A DNA stretch of 64,000 nt from an uncultured Dehalococcoidia bacterium. Lineage in GTDB: Bacteria; Chloroflexota; Dehalococcoidia; Lucifugimonadales; JAAXIE01. Shown here in pieces: positions 44,622 to 52,936 of this stretch. The notes under the pieces were generated by a model. The model was not told where the DNA came from. It was given only the letters and a program-made list of their open reading frames with translations, and did not search any database. The stretch's first letter is position 1. Each line of letters starts with the position of its first letter. Location of the stretch: NCBI GenBank assembly GCA_951813255.1, contig OX638353.1, positions 2,405,472-2,469,471 of the forward strand, read 5' to 3'. Made by a program: the position numbers and the translations under genes.

Positions 44622-45698
44622 CTACTTGGGAAGCTGCACTAGACCGCGGTGCACATCCTGCACGCCCGTGCAACCGCAGTAACCCAGCACGCGGTCAAAC
44701 TCCACCCGCAATATCTCCAACGCCAGCCTCACACCTTCCTCACCGTTCCAAGCCAACCCCCAGGAGATGGCGCGCCCGATGAACACGCCGCGAGCCCCCA
44801 AGGCTAGGGCCTTCAGCACATCGCTGCCGCGCCGTATCCCCGAGTCCAAAAAGATCTCGGCACGCCCGTCCACCGCCTCCACCATCTCAGCCAACGCCTC
44901 TATTGATGAAAGCGTGCTGTCCATGTGACGCGCCCCATGGTTCGACACCACGATCCCGTCCACCCCATGCTCCGCCGCCATGTGCGCATCCTCAGCCGTG
45001 ATCAAGCCCTTGATCACAATCTTCATCGACGTCTCGCCCCGCAGCCACTTGATGTCCTCCCACAGAAATGGCGTCGACTCCGGCATCTCCCATCGCGCCG
45101 CCGCCGCGCTGCCCGGCTCCACGCCCAATCCAGCCGCCTCACCCGTGAAGTTGGCCAGTTCCAGCCCAGCAGGACGTCGGTAGCGGTTGCGCAAGTCCCG
45201 CTCCTTGGGACCCGGCAGAGGCGTATCCACCGTAATCGCCACGGCCTTGTACCCCGCCTTCTCCGCCCTCTTGACCAGCATCGAAGTCAGGTCCTTGCCC
45301 CGGTGATACAACTGGAACCACAACGGCCCAGTAGCCGCCTCAGCGACCTTCTCCAAGGCATAGTTCGACGGCGTGCTCAGGGCCATCAGCGTCCCAGCCG
45401 CCCCGGCAGCGCGAACCGCCGCCATCTCCCCGTCAGTGTGAGCTTGAGCTTGGCTTCCGGTCGGAGCCAGCATCACCGGAAAGCTGATCTCCTCCCCCAA
45501 CACAGTAGTCCGCAGGTCCCGCTCCGAAACATCCACCAGAAACCGCGGCCGCAGCACGATATCGTCAAACGCCTTCCGGTTACGGTCCAGCGTCAACTCA
45601 TCTTGAGCCCCACTGGCGATGAAGTCCCAGACAGCCGACGGCAATGCCGTCTGGGCATGGGCCTCAAGGTCATACAAACTGATGGGGCGAAGGGTCAT
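44622..45698 (-). CDS. FMN-dependent alpha-hydroxy-acid oxidase
   Basis: 358 residues from the ATG at 45698 (GGAAGG 5 bp upstream). FMN barrel family with PVMLAPTGSQAQAHTDGE, the active site SNHGARHMDS (catalytic His and Arg), and LDSGIRRGSDVLKALALGARGVFIGR for phosphate binding. Enzymes of this family oxidise L-lactate, glycolate, mandelate or similar acids, either with oxygen or with a respiratory acceptor. Lack of an N-terminal haem domain points to an oxidase type. It is followed on the same strand by a stand-alone Lrp-like protein about 80 bp away. Confidence 0.92.
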   Translation of the reverse strand: MTLRPISLYDLEAHAQTALPSAVWDFIASGAQDELTLDRNRKAFDDIVLRPRFLVDVSERDLRTTVLGEEISFPVMLAPTGSQAQAHTDGEMAAVRAAGAAGTLMALSTPSNYALEKVAEAATGPLWFQLYHRGKDLTSMLVKRAEKAGYKAVAITVDTPLPGPKERDLRNRYRRPAGLELANFTGEAAGLGVEPGSAAAARWEMPESTPFLWEDIKWLRGETSMKIVIKGLITAEDAHMAAEHGVDGIVVSNHGARHMDSTLSSIEALAEMVEAVDGRAEIFLDSGIRRGSDVLKALALGARGVFIGRAISWGLAWNGEEGVRLALEILRVEFDRVLGYCGCTGVQDVHRGLVQLPK

Positions 45699-45780
45699 GT
45701 CTGCCTTCCAATACATAACTGGGCTGCAAGCGCCCGGAACGTCGGCGCATTATACACCGCCCTAGCGGCCCGCTTCTGCC

Positions 45781-46155
45781 CTAGTTCAAAGGCTCCGCAA
45801 CCCGCAACAGCGGCTGTTTCTCCTGCAACCACCGCGCCAACACCAGACGGTGGCACAAGTCCCCCGCCCGCTCATAGCACAGCAGCGTGAAATCCCCAAG
45901 CCCCGGCGCATCAGCCACCCACTGCGCCAACTCCGGCTGTTCCGCATACGCCCTCTCCAACTCCTCCACGTACGCCGCGCCCAAGCCCTCAAAATCAATC
46001 TTCCCGTCACGGTACGCCCGCAGCGGGTCTACAGCAGGATAGAACATCCTCAGCGTCTCCCATTGTGCGCGACGACCCCGAGGATGGTACCGGGATACGC
46101 GATAGACCGCCCCGTGCCAGTTATCCGGTTGATAGAAGCTGGCTGTGTAGAGGAT
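45781..46155 (-). CDS. DUF488 family protein, probable AUC start
   Basis: About 124 residues: ILYTASFYQPDNWHG near the N-terminus, VSRYHPRGRRAQWET, and FTLLCYERAGDLCHRLVLARWL, which is the DUF488 hallmark (CYE ... CHR). Conservation begins right at the Ile of ILYTAS. No ATG, GTG or TTG lies at that place; the first in frame is at 46239 inside the upstream gene. An ATC at 46155 is 7 bp after GGAG, so it is the likely start. It lies 4 bp after the UPF0104 gene stops. Function of DUF488 is unknown. Confidence 0.7.
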   Translation of the reverse strand: MLYTASFYQPDNWHGAVYRVSRYHPRGRRAQWETLRMFYPAVDPLRAYRDGKIDFEGLGAAYVEELERAYAEQPELAQWVADAPGLGDFTLLCYERAGDLCHRLVLARWLQEKQPLLRVAEPLN

Positions 46156-46159
46156 GGTA

Positions 46160-47188
46160 TTACTCCTGTTGGGCGGCCCCGGCCTGAGGCACCGCCCACT
46201 TTCGTTTGAGCAGTTGATAAGCAACGAACACAACGCCACCGACTACCAACAGGCTGAGGAAGCTGATGGAGCGGTCCAGCAACGCCACAGGCAATGCCTC
46301 AGACCTGGGTAACGATATCATCAGCAGCCCCACAAGGCCCGGCTCCACCAAGCCCAGACCCCCGGGTGTCAGAGGTATAAGGGTCAACAGAGCATTGGCC
46401 ACTGCCACCAGTACGACCAGGCCGGGGCTGATCTCGACCCCCACAGCCTCCGCCACCAAGTAGACTCGCCCCACTTCGGCAAGCCAGCTTAGCAGGCTCA
46501 GAAAGATTGTGAGAGGCAGTCGGCGAAGACTGCCAATAGCCCCTTGGTGGAATCGGTTGTAGAAGTCGCGCAGCTGGCTCGGAAGACGGTCCGCCAAGCC
46601 CCATCGGAACACCGCCATGGCCATCAGCACCCCCATCAGCGCCGCTGCCACGACGGCTGCTGTCACCACGAAGTGCCATGATGCATCGGCACCGCCGATA
46701 GCCAGCATCACTGCGCCAGCTACCACCAGCAGGAACACCACCGTCACATCCAGCACCCGCTCCGCCAGCACGGTACCGATGGTACGGAGAAAACTTTCTC
46801 CCGTTTGATCGGCGTAGGCGTAGGCCCGGTACGCGTCGCCTAAACGAAACCAGACCAAAGAGTTGACGAAAAAGGCTATGAGCATCAGCGCCGAGCAATG
46901 GGCCACACCCAAGACTCGCGTTCCCTCGGGCTGCACATTCTTTAGCAGCGCTCGCCATCGTGCCCCCCGAAAGGGAAAGGTGGCGTAGTGGACAAGAATC
47001 GCGAGGGCGAACAGCAGCGGGTCGCTGGCCCTTAACCGCGCCCAAGTGCCGGCAAGATCCACGTCGAATCCCGTGACAAGAAATGCCAGCCCCAAGGCAG
47101 CCAAGCCAAAGGGGATAACCGTCGTCAGCCCCAGGTATCGGCGACGGTTAGCCGGCAAGCGGCTCTGCACTTGAGATAGCAAGTTCAT
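46160..47188 (-). CDS. UPF0104 / lysylphosphatidylglycerol synthase-type membrane protein
   Basis: About 342 residues with seven to eight membrane helices: LTTVIPFGLAALGLAFLVTG, SDPLLFALAILVHYATFPFRGARW, LMLIAFFVNSLVWFRLGDAYRAY and TLIPLTPGGLGLVEPGLVGLL. These are hallmarks of the flippase-like domain (UPF0104, LPG_synthase_TM). GDAYRAY and TPGGLGLVE are conserved motifs. It may flip or transfer a lipid-linked product; the C-terminal aminoacyl transferase domain of MprF is missing. ATG at 47188 chosen; a GTG-type start at 47242 is also possible. Confidence 0.88.
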   Translation of the reverse strand: MNLLSQVQSRLPANRRRYLGLTTVIPFGLAALGLAFLVTGFDVDLAGTWARLRASDPLLFALAILVHYATFPFRGARWRALLKNVQPEGTRVLGVAHCSALMLIAFFVNSLVWFRLGDAYRAYAYADQTGESFLRTIGTVLAERVLDVTVVFLLVVAGAVMLAIGGADASWHFVVTAAVVAAALMGVLMAMAVFRWGLADRLPSQLRDFYNRFHQGAIGSLRRLPLTIFLSLLSWLAEVGRVYLVAEAVGVEISPGLVVLVAVANALLTLIPLTPGGLGLVEPGLVGLLMISLPRSEALPVALLDRSISFLSLLVVGGVVFVAYQLLKRKWAVPQAGAAQQE

Positions 47189-47344
47189 AGCCGAGCTGGT
47201 GGATATCCCTTCCTTCCGAAAGGAAAGGTTAGAGCCTGCCACGGACTCGATCCGGGGATGGGAGTAGCCAATGCGTAATACATCGTCACCTAGTGTAGCG
47301 ACGACGCCCAGTCATGGCGAAAGGGCCAATCGGATTAACGGCGC

Positions 47345-48058
47345 TTATAGAGGCCTCTTCTGAGGCAGCCCCGGCCGGCGCGGAAACTTCTCCGGACTCG
47401 CCTTCAACTTGTCCACCAGCACAATCACCCGCCCGTCCCGCAGCCCCTCCGCATCTACCGCCGCCACCTCCCGCAGCCTTCCCCCCAACACCTCCATCGC
47501 ATGCAGCGACGCCGATATCTCCGGCTCCAGCTCCCCCTTCTTCCACGTCATCACCGTCCCGCCAGTACGGCAAAACGGCAGCGTCAACTCCATCAACACC
47601 CGCATCACCGCCACGCCCCGCGTCACCACCACGTCGAAAGACTCCCGCGCCGACGAATGAAACGCCAGGTCCTCGGCACGGCCCGTGTGGACCTCCACAT
47701 CCGAAAGCTCCAACTCTTCAACGATGTGCCTCAGGAAGCCCGTCTTCTTCCCCACCGAGTCCACCAGCATCAGCTGCAACCGCGGGAACGCAATCTTCAA
47801 AGGCAACCCCGGGAACCCCGGTCCCGCCCCGATATCCAGCAGGCTTTCCATCTCATCACTGACATACGGCGCAGCAGTCAGAGAATCGAGAAAGTGGCGC
47901 ACCTGAACTCCCTCATAGTCCTTCACCGCAGTCAGGTTCATCCGCTGGTTCCAGTCCATAAGCTCCTCGTAGTAGCACTGGAACTGGTCCACCTGCCGGG
48001 CAGTCAGCGCAAGGCCGAGGTCATCCAAGCCGCGGCGAAAGAGGGGAAGGTAGTCCAT
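47345..48058 (-). CDS. rsmG: 16S rRNA (guanine-527-N7) methyltransferase
   Basis: 237 residues, the normal length. Signature features are YYEELMDWNQRMNLTAVKDYE near residues 29-49, RHFLDSL, the SAM motif LLDIGAGPGFPGLPLKI (about 73-89) and FDVVVTRGVAVM. RsmG methylates G527 of 16S rRNA in the ribosome decoding region; loss often gives low-level streptomycin resistance. It is the one universally conserved housekeeping protein gene in the window. It is divergent from the haloalkane dehalogenase, about 120 bp away. Confidence 0.95.
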   Translation of the reverse strand: MDYLPLFRRGLDDLGLALTARQVDQFQCYYEELMDWNQRMNLTAVKDYEGVQVRHFLDSLTAAPYVSDEMESLLDIGAGPGFPGLPLKIAFPRLQLMLVDSVGKKTGFLRHIVEELELSDVEVHTGRAEDLAFHSSARESFDVVVTRGVAVMRVLMELTLPFCRTGGTVMTWKKGELEPEISASLHAMEVLGGRLREVAAVDAEGLRDGRVIVLVDKLKASPEKFPRRPGLPQKRPL

Positions 48059-48177
48059 GGGAGGCGAATTATATCACCGTCAGCCATCACCTCGATGCGC
48101 CCCGGACACCCGCCCGACACTCGAAACAACCTGATAACATGGACTCACAAACCAACCAGCACGGAAGGTGGCGGCGC

Positions 48178-49062
48178 ATGGCAGATACCCCGATCCCCGC
48201 TAACGACCCCTATCCACGGCGGCGAGTCCAAGCCCTCGATGTACAACTCGCCACTGTCGATACCGGCGAGGGAGACCCCATAGTATTCCTCCACGGAAAC
48301 CCCACCTCGTCATACCTCTGGCGAAACATCATCCCCCGCGTCGCCGGCATAGCTCGCTGCTTGGCCCCCGACCTGTTGGGCATGGGCCAGTCGGACAAAG
48401 CCCCCAACGGGAGCTATCGGTTCGCCGACCACGCCCGCTACTTGGATGCCTGGTTCGACGCCATGGACCTGAACCAGAACGTTACCCTCGTAGGCCACGA
48501 CTGGGGTTCAGCCCTGGCATTCGACTGGGCCTTCCGCCACCAAGACCGCCTCAAGGGCATCATCTACATGGAAGCCATCGTGCGCCCTTTATCATGGGAG
48601 GAATGGCCTGAGCGCTCCCGCGCCCTCTTCCAGTCAATGCGCTCTCCCGCAGGCGAGGAAATCGTCCTCGAAAAGAACGTATTCGTCGAGCGCATCCTTC
48701 CGGGCAGTGTCATGCGGGGACTCACTGACGAGGAGATGGAGGTCTACAAGCGGCCCTACCTCATCCCCGGCGAGTCTCGCAGACCCACTCTGACGTGGCC
48801 CCGCCAGATTCCCTTGGACGGCGAGCCCGCCGGCGTCGTCGAGATTGTGCACAACTATTCGCAGTGGCTGTCCGTTAGCAACATCCCCAAGCTCTTCATC
48901 AACGCCGACCCAGGGGTTATTCTCACCGGCCCCCAGAGAGAGTTCTGCCGCGCTTGGCCCAACCAGCAGGAAATAACTGCCCAGGGACTCCACTTCATCC
49001 AGGAGGACTCCCCCGACGAGATAGGCCAAGCCATCGCCCGCTGGCTGCCCTCCTTGCACTAA
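48178..49062 (+). CDS. dhaA: Haloalkane dehalogenase (HLD-II, DhaA-like)
   Basis: 294 residues from ATG 48178 with GGAAGGTGG about 8 bp upstream. From that start the catalytic set falls at family positions: Asn41 in HGNPTSSYLWRN and Trp109 for halide binding, Asp108 in GHDWGSALAF as nucleophile, Glu132 in IIYMEAIVRP as acid, and His272 in GLHFIQED. The alpha/beta-hydrolase hydrolyses halogenated alkanes to alcohol and halide. The residue spacing is nearly the same as in rhodococcal DhaA, so the call is firm; natural substrates, such as brominated marine compounds, are inferred. Confidence 0.93.
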   Translation: MADTPIPANDPYPRRRVQALDVQLATVDTGEGDPIVFLHGNPTSSYLWRNIIPRVAGIARCLAPDLLGMGQSDKAPNGSYRFADHARYLDAWFDAMDLNQNVTLVGHDWGSALAFDWAFRHQDRLKGIIYMEAIVRPLSWEEWPERSRALFQSMRSPAGEEIVLEKNVFVERILPGSVMRGLTDEEMEVYKRPYLIPGESRRPTLTWPRQIPLDGEPAGVVEIVHNYSQWLSVSNIPKLFINADPGVILTGPQREFCRAWPNQQEITAQGLHFIQEDSPDEIGQAIARWLPSLH

Positions 49063-49071
49063 CCGCTTGGT

Positions 49072-49100
49072 TTGACACCCCATACCCTCAACCCTAGAAT
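49072..49100 (+). promoter_or_regulatory. Sigma70 promoter of the second Lrp-like gene
   Basis: TTGACA (49072-49077) and TAGAAT (49095-49100) with a 17-bp spacer. Then a leader of about 90 bp holds a tandem 11-bp repeat TGGCCCTGAGG (49129-49139 and 49140-49150). The gene start follows GGGGGAAACC. Confidence 0.75.
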
Positions 49101-49197
49101 ACGCCAAGCCCCCCAGATAGCCCTGACATGGCCCTGAGGTGGCCCTGAGGTAGAAACAATCGCTCGCGCTCCAAGCCCCGTCATACAGGGGGAAACC

Positions 49198-49437
49198 ATG
49201 GCAAATCTCGCCTACATTCTGGTGGAGACTTCCGTCGGCAAGACCAGGGACGTAGCCGGCGTTCTGAGGGGTGTCGAGGGCATTCAGTCCGTGGATGTCG
49301 TGACCGGGCCCTACGACATCATCGCCACCATAAATGCTCCCGACGTAAATCGCATGGGTGTCCTGATCACCGATACCATTCACTCCGTCGGCGGTGTCGT
49401 GCGCACCGTAACCTGTGTTTCACTTGGCAACCCTTAG
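49198..49437 (+). CDS. Stand-alone Lrp/AsnC ligand-binding domain protein
   Basis: 79 residues, again only the RAM domain: AYILVETSVGKTRDVAGVLRG, VDVVTGPYDIIATINAPD and TVTCVSLGNP. It is a paralogue of the gene at 44304, sharing TSVG-hR-VA and VDVVTGPYD and a similar end. A well-formed promoter suggests independent expression. Two such genes about 4.7 kb apart on opposite strands flank the rsmG and dhaA region. Confidence 0.88.
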   Translation: MANLAYILVETSVGKTRDVAGVLRGVEGIQSVDVVTGPYDIIATINAPDVNRMGVLITDTIHSVGGVVRTVTCVSLGNP

Positions 49438-49557
49438 CCATACCCCAAGGCCCGTTTCGACCTCTCGTCTCCTACTTGGGGATGCTGGCAAAGCTCATAT
49501 CCCCTTTGCCTCTGACCCCTCGCTAGTGACCCCCCTTTACTGAAAGGAGAGCCCCCT

Positions 49558-50733
49558 GTGGATTTCAGGTTTACCTCCGAAGAGCAGACCTTTCGCCAAG
49601 AGCTCCTGCAGTTCATAGGAGATGAGTTGCCCGACGGCTGGCAGGGCGGCGGCCGCTGGCCCGAGGAGTGGGACTGGGACTACACCCGCGAGATGCGCAA
49701 GAAGCTGGCCGAACGCGGCTGGCTCACCATGCACTGGCCCGAGGAACACGGCGGCCAAGCCGCCTCCCCCGTCAAGTCCGCCATCTTCAACGAGGAAATG
49801 GCCTACAACCGCACCCCCGGCCGTGACATCTTCGGCGTCCGCATGCTCGCATCCACCCTCATGATTTTCGGCACCGAGGAGCAGAAGAAGGCCTTCCTCC
49901 CTCCCATCGCCAACGGCGAGGTCCAGTGGTGCCAAGGCTACAGCGAGCCCGAATCCGGCTCCGACTTGGCATCCCTCCAGACTCGTGCCATCAAGGACGG
50001 CGACGATTTCGTGATTAACGGTGCCAAGATCTGGACCACCATGGCCCACCATGCCGACTGGATGTTCCTCCTCGTCCGCACCGACCCCGACGCCCCCAAG
50101 CACCGCGGCATCAGCTTTGTACTGGTCGATATGAAGACCCCCGGCGTATCCGTCCGCCCCATCCACAACCTCACCGGCAGCCACGAGTTCAACCAGGTCT
50201 TCTTCGACAACGTCCGCGTCCCTCAGCGTAATCTCGTCGGCGAGGAGAACCGCGGCTGGTACGTCGCCGTCACCCTTCTCGACTTCGAGCGCTCCGGCAT
50301 CGACTACTCAGCCATGGGTCGCCGCCTCCTCGACGAACTCATCACCTACGTGAAACAGACCCCGGGTTCCACCGGCAAGCTCTCTGACGACCCCAAAGTC
50401 CGCAACATGCTCGCCGAGCGCTACATCGAGAACGACGTAGCCCGCCTCCTCGCCTATGAGGTAGCCTGGATGCAGGGTCAAGGTCAGGTCCCCAACAAAG
50501 AGGCCTCCATGAGCAAGGTATTCGGTTCCGAGACCCTCCAGCGCATCACCACCACCGGCCTCGACATCATGGGCCCCTACGGTCGCCTCCTGCGTATCGA
50601 CGGCAACGCCCCCATGGACGGCCGCATCCCCGAAAACTGGATGGTCTCCTTCTCCCACAAGATCGCCGCAGGCACCTCCGAGGTCCAGCGTAACATCATC
50701 GCCTCCCGCGGCCTCTCTCTACCCAGGGCATGA
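49558..50733 (+). CDS. Acyl-CoA dehydrogenase
   Basis: 391 residues, GTG start with AAAGGAG 8 bp upstream. The family fold shows WLTMHWPEEHGGQAASPV, QWCQGYSEPESGSDLASLQTRA and GAKIWTTMAHHADWMFLLVRTD (flavin site), and the C-terminal IAAGTSEVQRNIIA. Such FadE-like enzymes introduce a double bond into acyl-CoA using FAD and electron-transfer flavoprotein. It is 99 bp before a second acyl-CoA dehydrogenase, so a heteromeric complex such as those of steroid or fatty-acid side-chain breakdown is possible. Substrate is unknown. Confidence 0.93.
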   Translation: MDFRFTSEEQTFRQELLQFIGDELPDGWQGGGRWPEEWDWDYTREMRKKLAERGWLTMHWPEEHGGQAASPVKSAIFNEEMAYNRTPGRDIFGVRMLASTLMIFGTEEQKKAFLPPIANGEVQWCQGYSEPESGSDLASLQTRAIKDGDDFVINGAKIWTTMAHHADWMFLLVRTDPDAPKHRGISFVLVDMKTPGVSVRPIHNLTGSHEFNQVFFDNVRVPQRNLVGEENRGWYVAVTLLDFERSGIDYSAMGRRLLDELITYVKQTPGSTGKLSDDPKVRNMLAERYIENDVARLLAYEVAWMQGQGQVPNKEASMSKVFGSETLQRITTTGLDIMGPYGRLLRIDGNAPMDGRIPENWMVSFSHKIAAGTSEVQRNIIASRGLSLPRA

Positions 50734-50832
50734 CCATATCCGTGGAACAAATACCATCCCCGGCTATGTCATCGTTCCCATCCTCCAGCCCAAAACACTG
50801 AGCACTGACACCCCCCGAAACAGGAGTAACCA

Positions 50833-51981
50833 ATGGACCTAGCCTTGGACGAAACCCAGCAGATGCTCAAAAACAGCGCCCGCGACTTCCTCTCCCGCGA
50901 GTGCACCACCGATGTCGTGCGCGCCATGGAAAAGGACGAGCGCGGCTACTCCACCGAGCTATGGGACCAGATGGTCACCCTCGGCTGGACCGGTCTCCCC
51001 TTCCCCGAAGAACACGGCGGCACCGCCGCCAGCTTTCTCGACCTTGCCGTCCTCGTGGAAGAAATGGGCCGCGCCCTAGCACCCGTCCCCTTCCTCTCCA
51101 CTGTCGTCCTCGGCGGCCTCACCGTCATGGAAGCAGGCAACGACGACCAGCGACGCCAGATCATCCCCGACATCTGCCGCGGCCAAGCCCTCCTCACTCT
51201 CGCCGTCCTCGAAGAGTCCGCCTCCTACTTCCCCAGTGGCATCCGCCTCCAAGCCCAGGAGCAGCCCACCGGCTTCCTCCTCAACGGCGCCAAGCTCTTC
51301 GTCCCCGACGGCCAGATAGCCGACCTGCTGATAGTCGCCGCCCGTACCTCAGCCCGCACTTCAGATAGTAGCACCAACCCCCAGGAGGGCATCACCCTCT
51401 TCCTCGTCCCCACCGCCAGCCAAGGCGTCGAGGTCACTCCCCAACTCACCATCGCCTCCGACCGCCAAGCCCGTATCACCTTCACCGACGTCTCCGTACC
51501 AGCCTCCTCCGTCTTGGGCCAAGTCGGAGCCGGCTGGCCCGTCCTCAACAACACCCTCCAACGCGCCGCCGTCGCCAAGTGCATCGAGATGGCCGGAGGC
51601 TCCGACGCCGTCCTCGAAATGACCGTCGAGTACGCCAAGAACCGAGTCCAGTTCGGGCGCCCCGTCGGCAGCTTCCAAGCCGTCCAGCACCACTGCGCCA
51701 ACATGGCCACCGACGTCGAGGGCATACGCCTCGCAGCCCTCCAAGCCGCATGGCGCATCTCCGCGGAAGAGGACGCCTCCCAGGAGGTAGCCCTCGCCAA
51801 GGCATGGGTCAGCGACGCCTACCAGCGCGTTTGCGCCACCGCCCACCAGTGCCACGGCGCCATCGGCTTCACCCAGGAACACAACCTCCAGCTATACACC
51901 CGCCGCGCCCGCATGCAGGAAACCGCCTACGGCGACGGCTACTACCACCGCGAACTCATGGCCCAGTCCTTGGGGCTGTAA
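50833..51981 (+). CDS. Acyl-CoA dehydrogenase, second of a pair
   Basis: 382 residues, preceded by GGAG 8 bp from the ATG. The fold is seen in GWTGLPFPEEHGGTAAS, LVEEMGRALAPVPFLSTVVL, and the C-terminal half with SDAVLEMTVEYAKNRVQFGRPVGSFQAVQHHCANM and CHGAIGFTQEHNLQLYTRRA, typical of FadE-type medium-chain enzymes. The residues giving flavin contact are preserved. It looks less like the first gene than expected for a recent duplication, so the two may be alpha and beta subunits of one enzyme. Confidence 0.92.
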   Translation: MDLALDETQQMLKNSARDFLSRECTTDVVRAMEKDERGYSTELWDQMVTLGWTGLPFPEEHGGTAASFLDLAVLVEEMGRALAPVPFLSTVVLGGLTVMEAGNDDQRRQIIPDICRGQALLTLAVLEESASYFPSGIRLQAQEQPTGFLLNGAKLFVPDGQIADLLIVAARTSARTSDSSTNPQEGITLFLVPTASQGVEVTPQLTIASDRQARITFTDVSVPASSVLGQVGAGWPVLNNTLQRAAVAKCIEMAGGSDAVLEMTVEYAKNRVQFGRPVGSFQAVQHHCANMATDVEGIRLAALQAAWRISAEEDASQEVALAKAWVSDAYQRVCATAHQCHGAIGFTQEHNLQLYTRRARMQETAYGDGYYHRELMAQSLGL

Positions 51982-52117
51982 CGACCATCCAAAACAAGTC
52001 CATTCCTCTGCTGAAACCATTGCAATGCGGAACGCCCCTATTCCACAGAGGGCAGTCACATTCGTACTCAAGCAAACAGCAGTTGGAAGCCCGTGACGCT
52101 CCCTGAGGGGCAATCCT

Positions 52118-52345
52118 CTATTCCGAACTAAGAGAGGAATCCGAAGAGGTCTCGTATTGCGCCAGCAAACCCCGCACGGCTGGCACCAAGCCAGTGGGAA
52201 TCACCATCACCGTCTGACCGCCATCCTCGAAGGCAGCTTCGTCCTCTGCTATCGCTTCCTCATCGGTCTGCGTTTCATATTGCCGGACGAGGTCTTGGAC
52301 GCGTGCCTCATCCCAACCAGCCGGGAAGTTATTGGTCTTCGTCAT
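52118..52345 (-). CDS. Small antitoxin-like protein
   Basis: 75 residues, acidic. FPAGWDEARVQDLVRQYETQTDEEAIAEDEAAFED is followed by QTVMVIPTGLVPAVRGLLAQ. This helix-rich acidic pattern with an ordered Pro/Val segment is common for the second gene of Chloroflexota and cyanobacterial toxin-like pairs. Its ATG overlaps the stop of the upstream DUF4258-like gene as TGATG. The toxin gene has a frameshift, so the module may be inactive. Function is assigned by context only. Confidence 0.6.
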   Translation of the reverse strand: MTKTNNFPAGWDEARVQDLVRQYETQTDEEAIAEDEAAFEDGGQTVMVIPTGLVPAVRGLLAQYETSSDSSLSSE

Positions 52346-52630
52346 CAGTTCCTTCCTTTCCTGCGACGCCGGTAAGCAGTGAGCACTTGCCCCCGGAGTT
52401 CGTACCCGATAACCACGAAGACACCGTCCACACCGGGGTCACGCACATAGACGACGCGCAGATAAAGTCCCCCCGCGCGTCTGTCCAATGGCAACACGCG
52501 CACCCCCTCTGCCGGGCCTGTCTTCACCCGGCTCAGACAGGGCGTCTTCGACCTCGTTCTCTTCCACACGGTGACGGTAAATGTGCGGAAGTCCCGTCTC
52601 CGGGTCGATATAGAACCGCAGTTGCACCAC
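52345..52630 (-). pseudogene. DUF4258-like toxin gene with one frameshift
   Basis: GTG start at 52630, then RFYIDPETGLPHIYRHRVEENEVEDALS in the first frame up to RVAIGQTRGG. The rest of the protein (YLRVVYVRDPGVDGVFVVIGYELRGQ ... YRRRRK) is in the next frame. The switch lies in a G6 run on the minus strand (C6 at 52469-52474), where removing one G restores one continuous protein of about 94 residues. DUF4258-type proteins are RelE-fold toxins or remnants. If the shift is a sequence error, this is an intact toxin gene in operon with 52118. Confidence 0.65.
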
Positions 52631-52936
52631 CTGACTATAGCACGCCCCTATCGACGCCCGTCCCCTTCGTCGCTATCATATGGACATGCGCTCACGGACG
52701 GCTCTCCCCACAGACTGGCCCAGATTGAACGCCCCGTGCGCTACCTATCCCTCCCTCAAAACACGACCGATGTTCCACTCAGCTAAGAATTGGAGACACA
52801 GCGGCCCGCTCCAGCTATAGCTGATGGCACACGATGGTCACATCATGGAACGCAATAATGTCGATGAACAAGGTTCCTTTAGCCCGTCTACATAGTCGCC
52901 CCAAGCCAATACAACCTTAGAAAAAGTGGAGTAAGG
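52631..52936. other. Gene-free region of about 300 bp
   Basis: No reading frame with recognisable features. TATAGT (52636-52641, minus strand) lies only 5-10 bp before the toxin GTG and would make a leaderless message, but no -35 box matches it. The HIT gene on the plus strand has GGAGTAAGG just upstream of its ATG. Confidence 0.4.
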
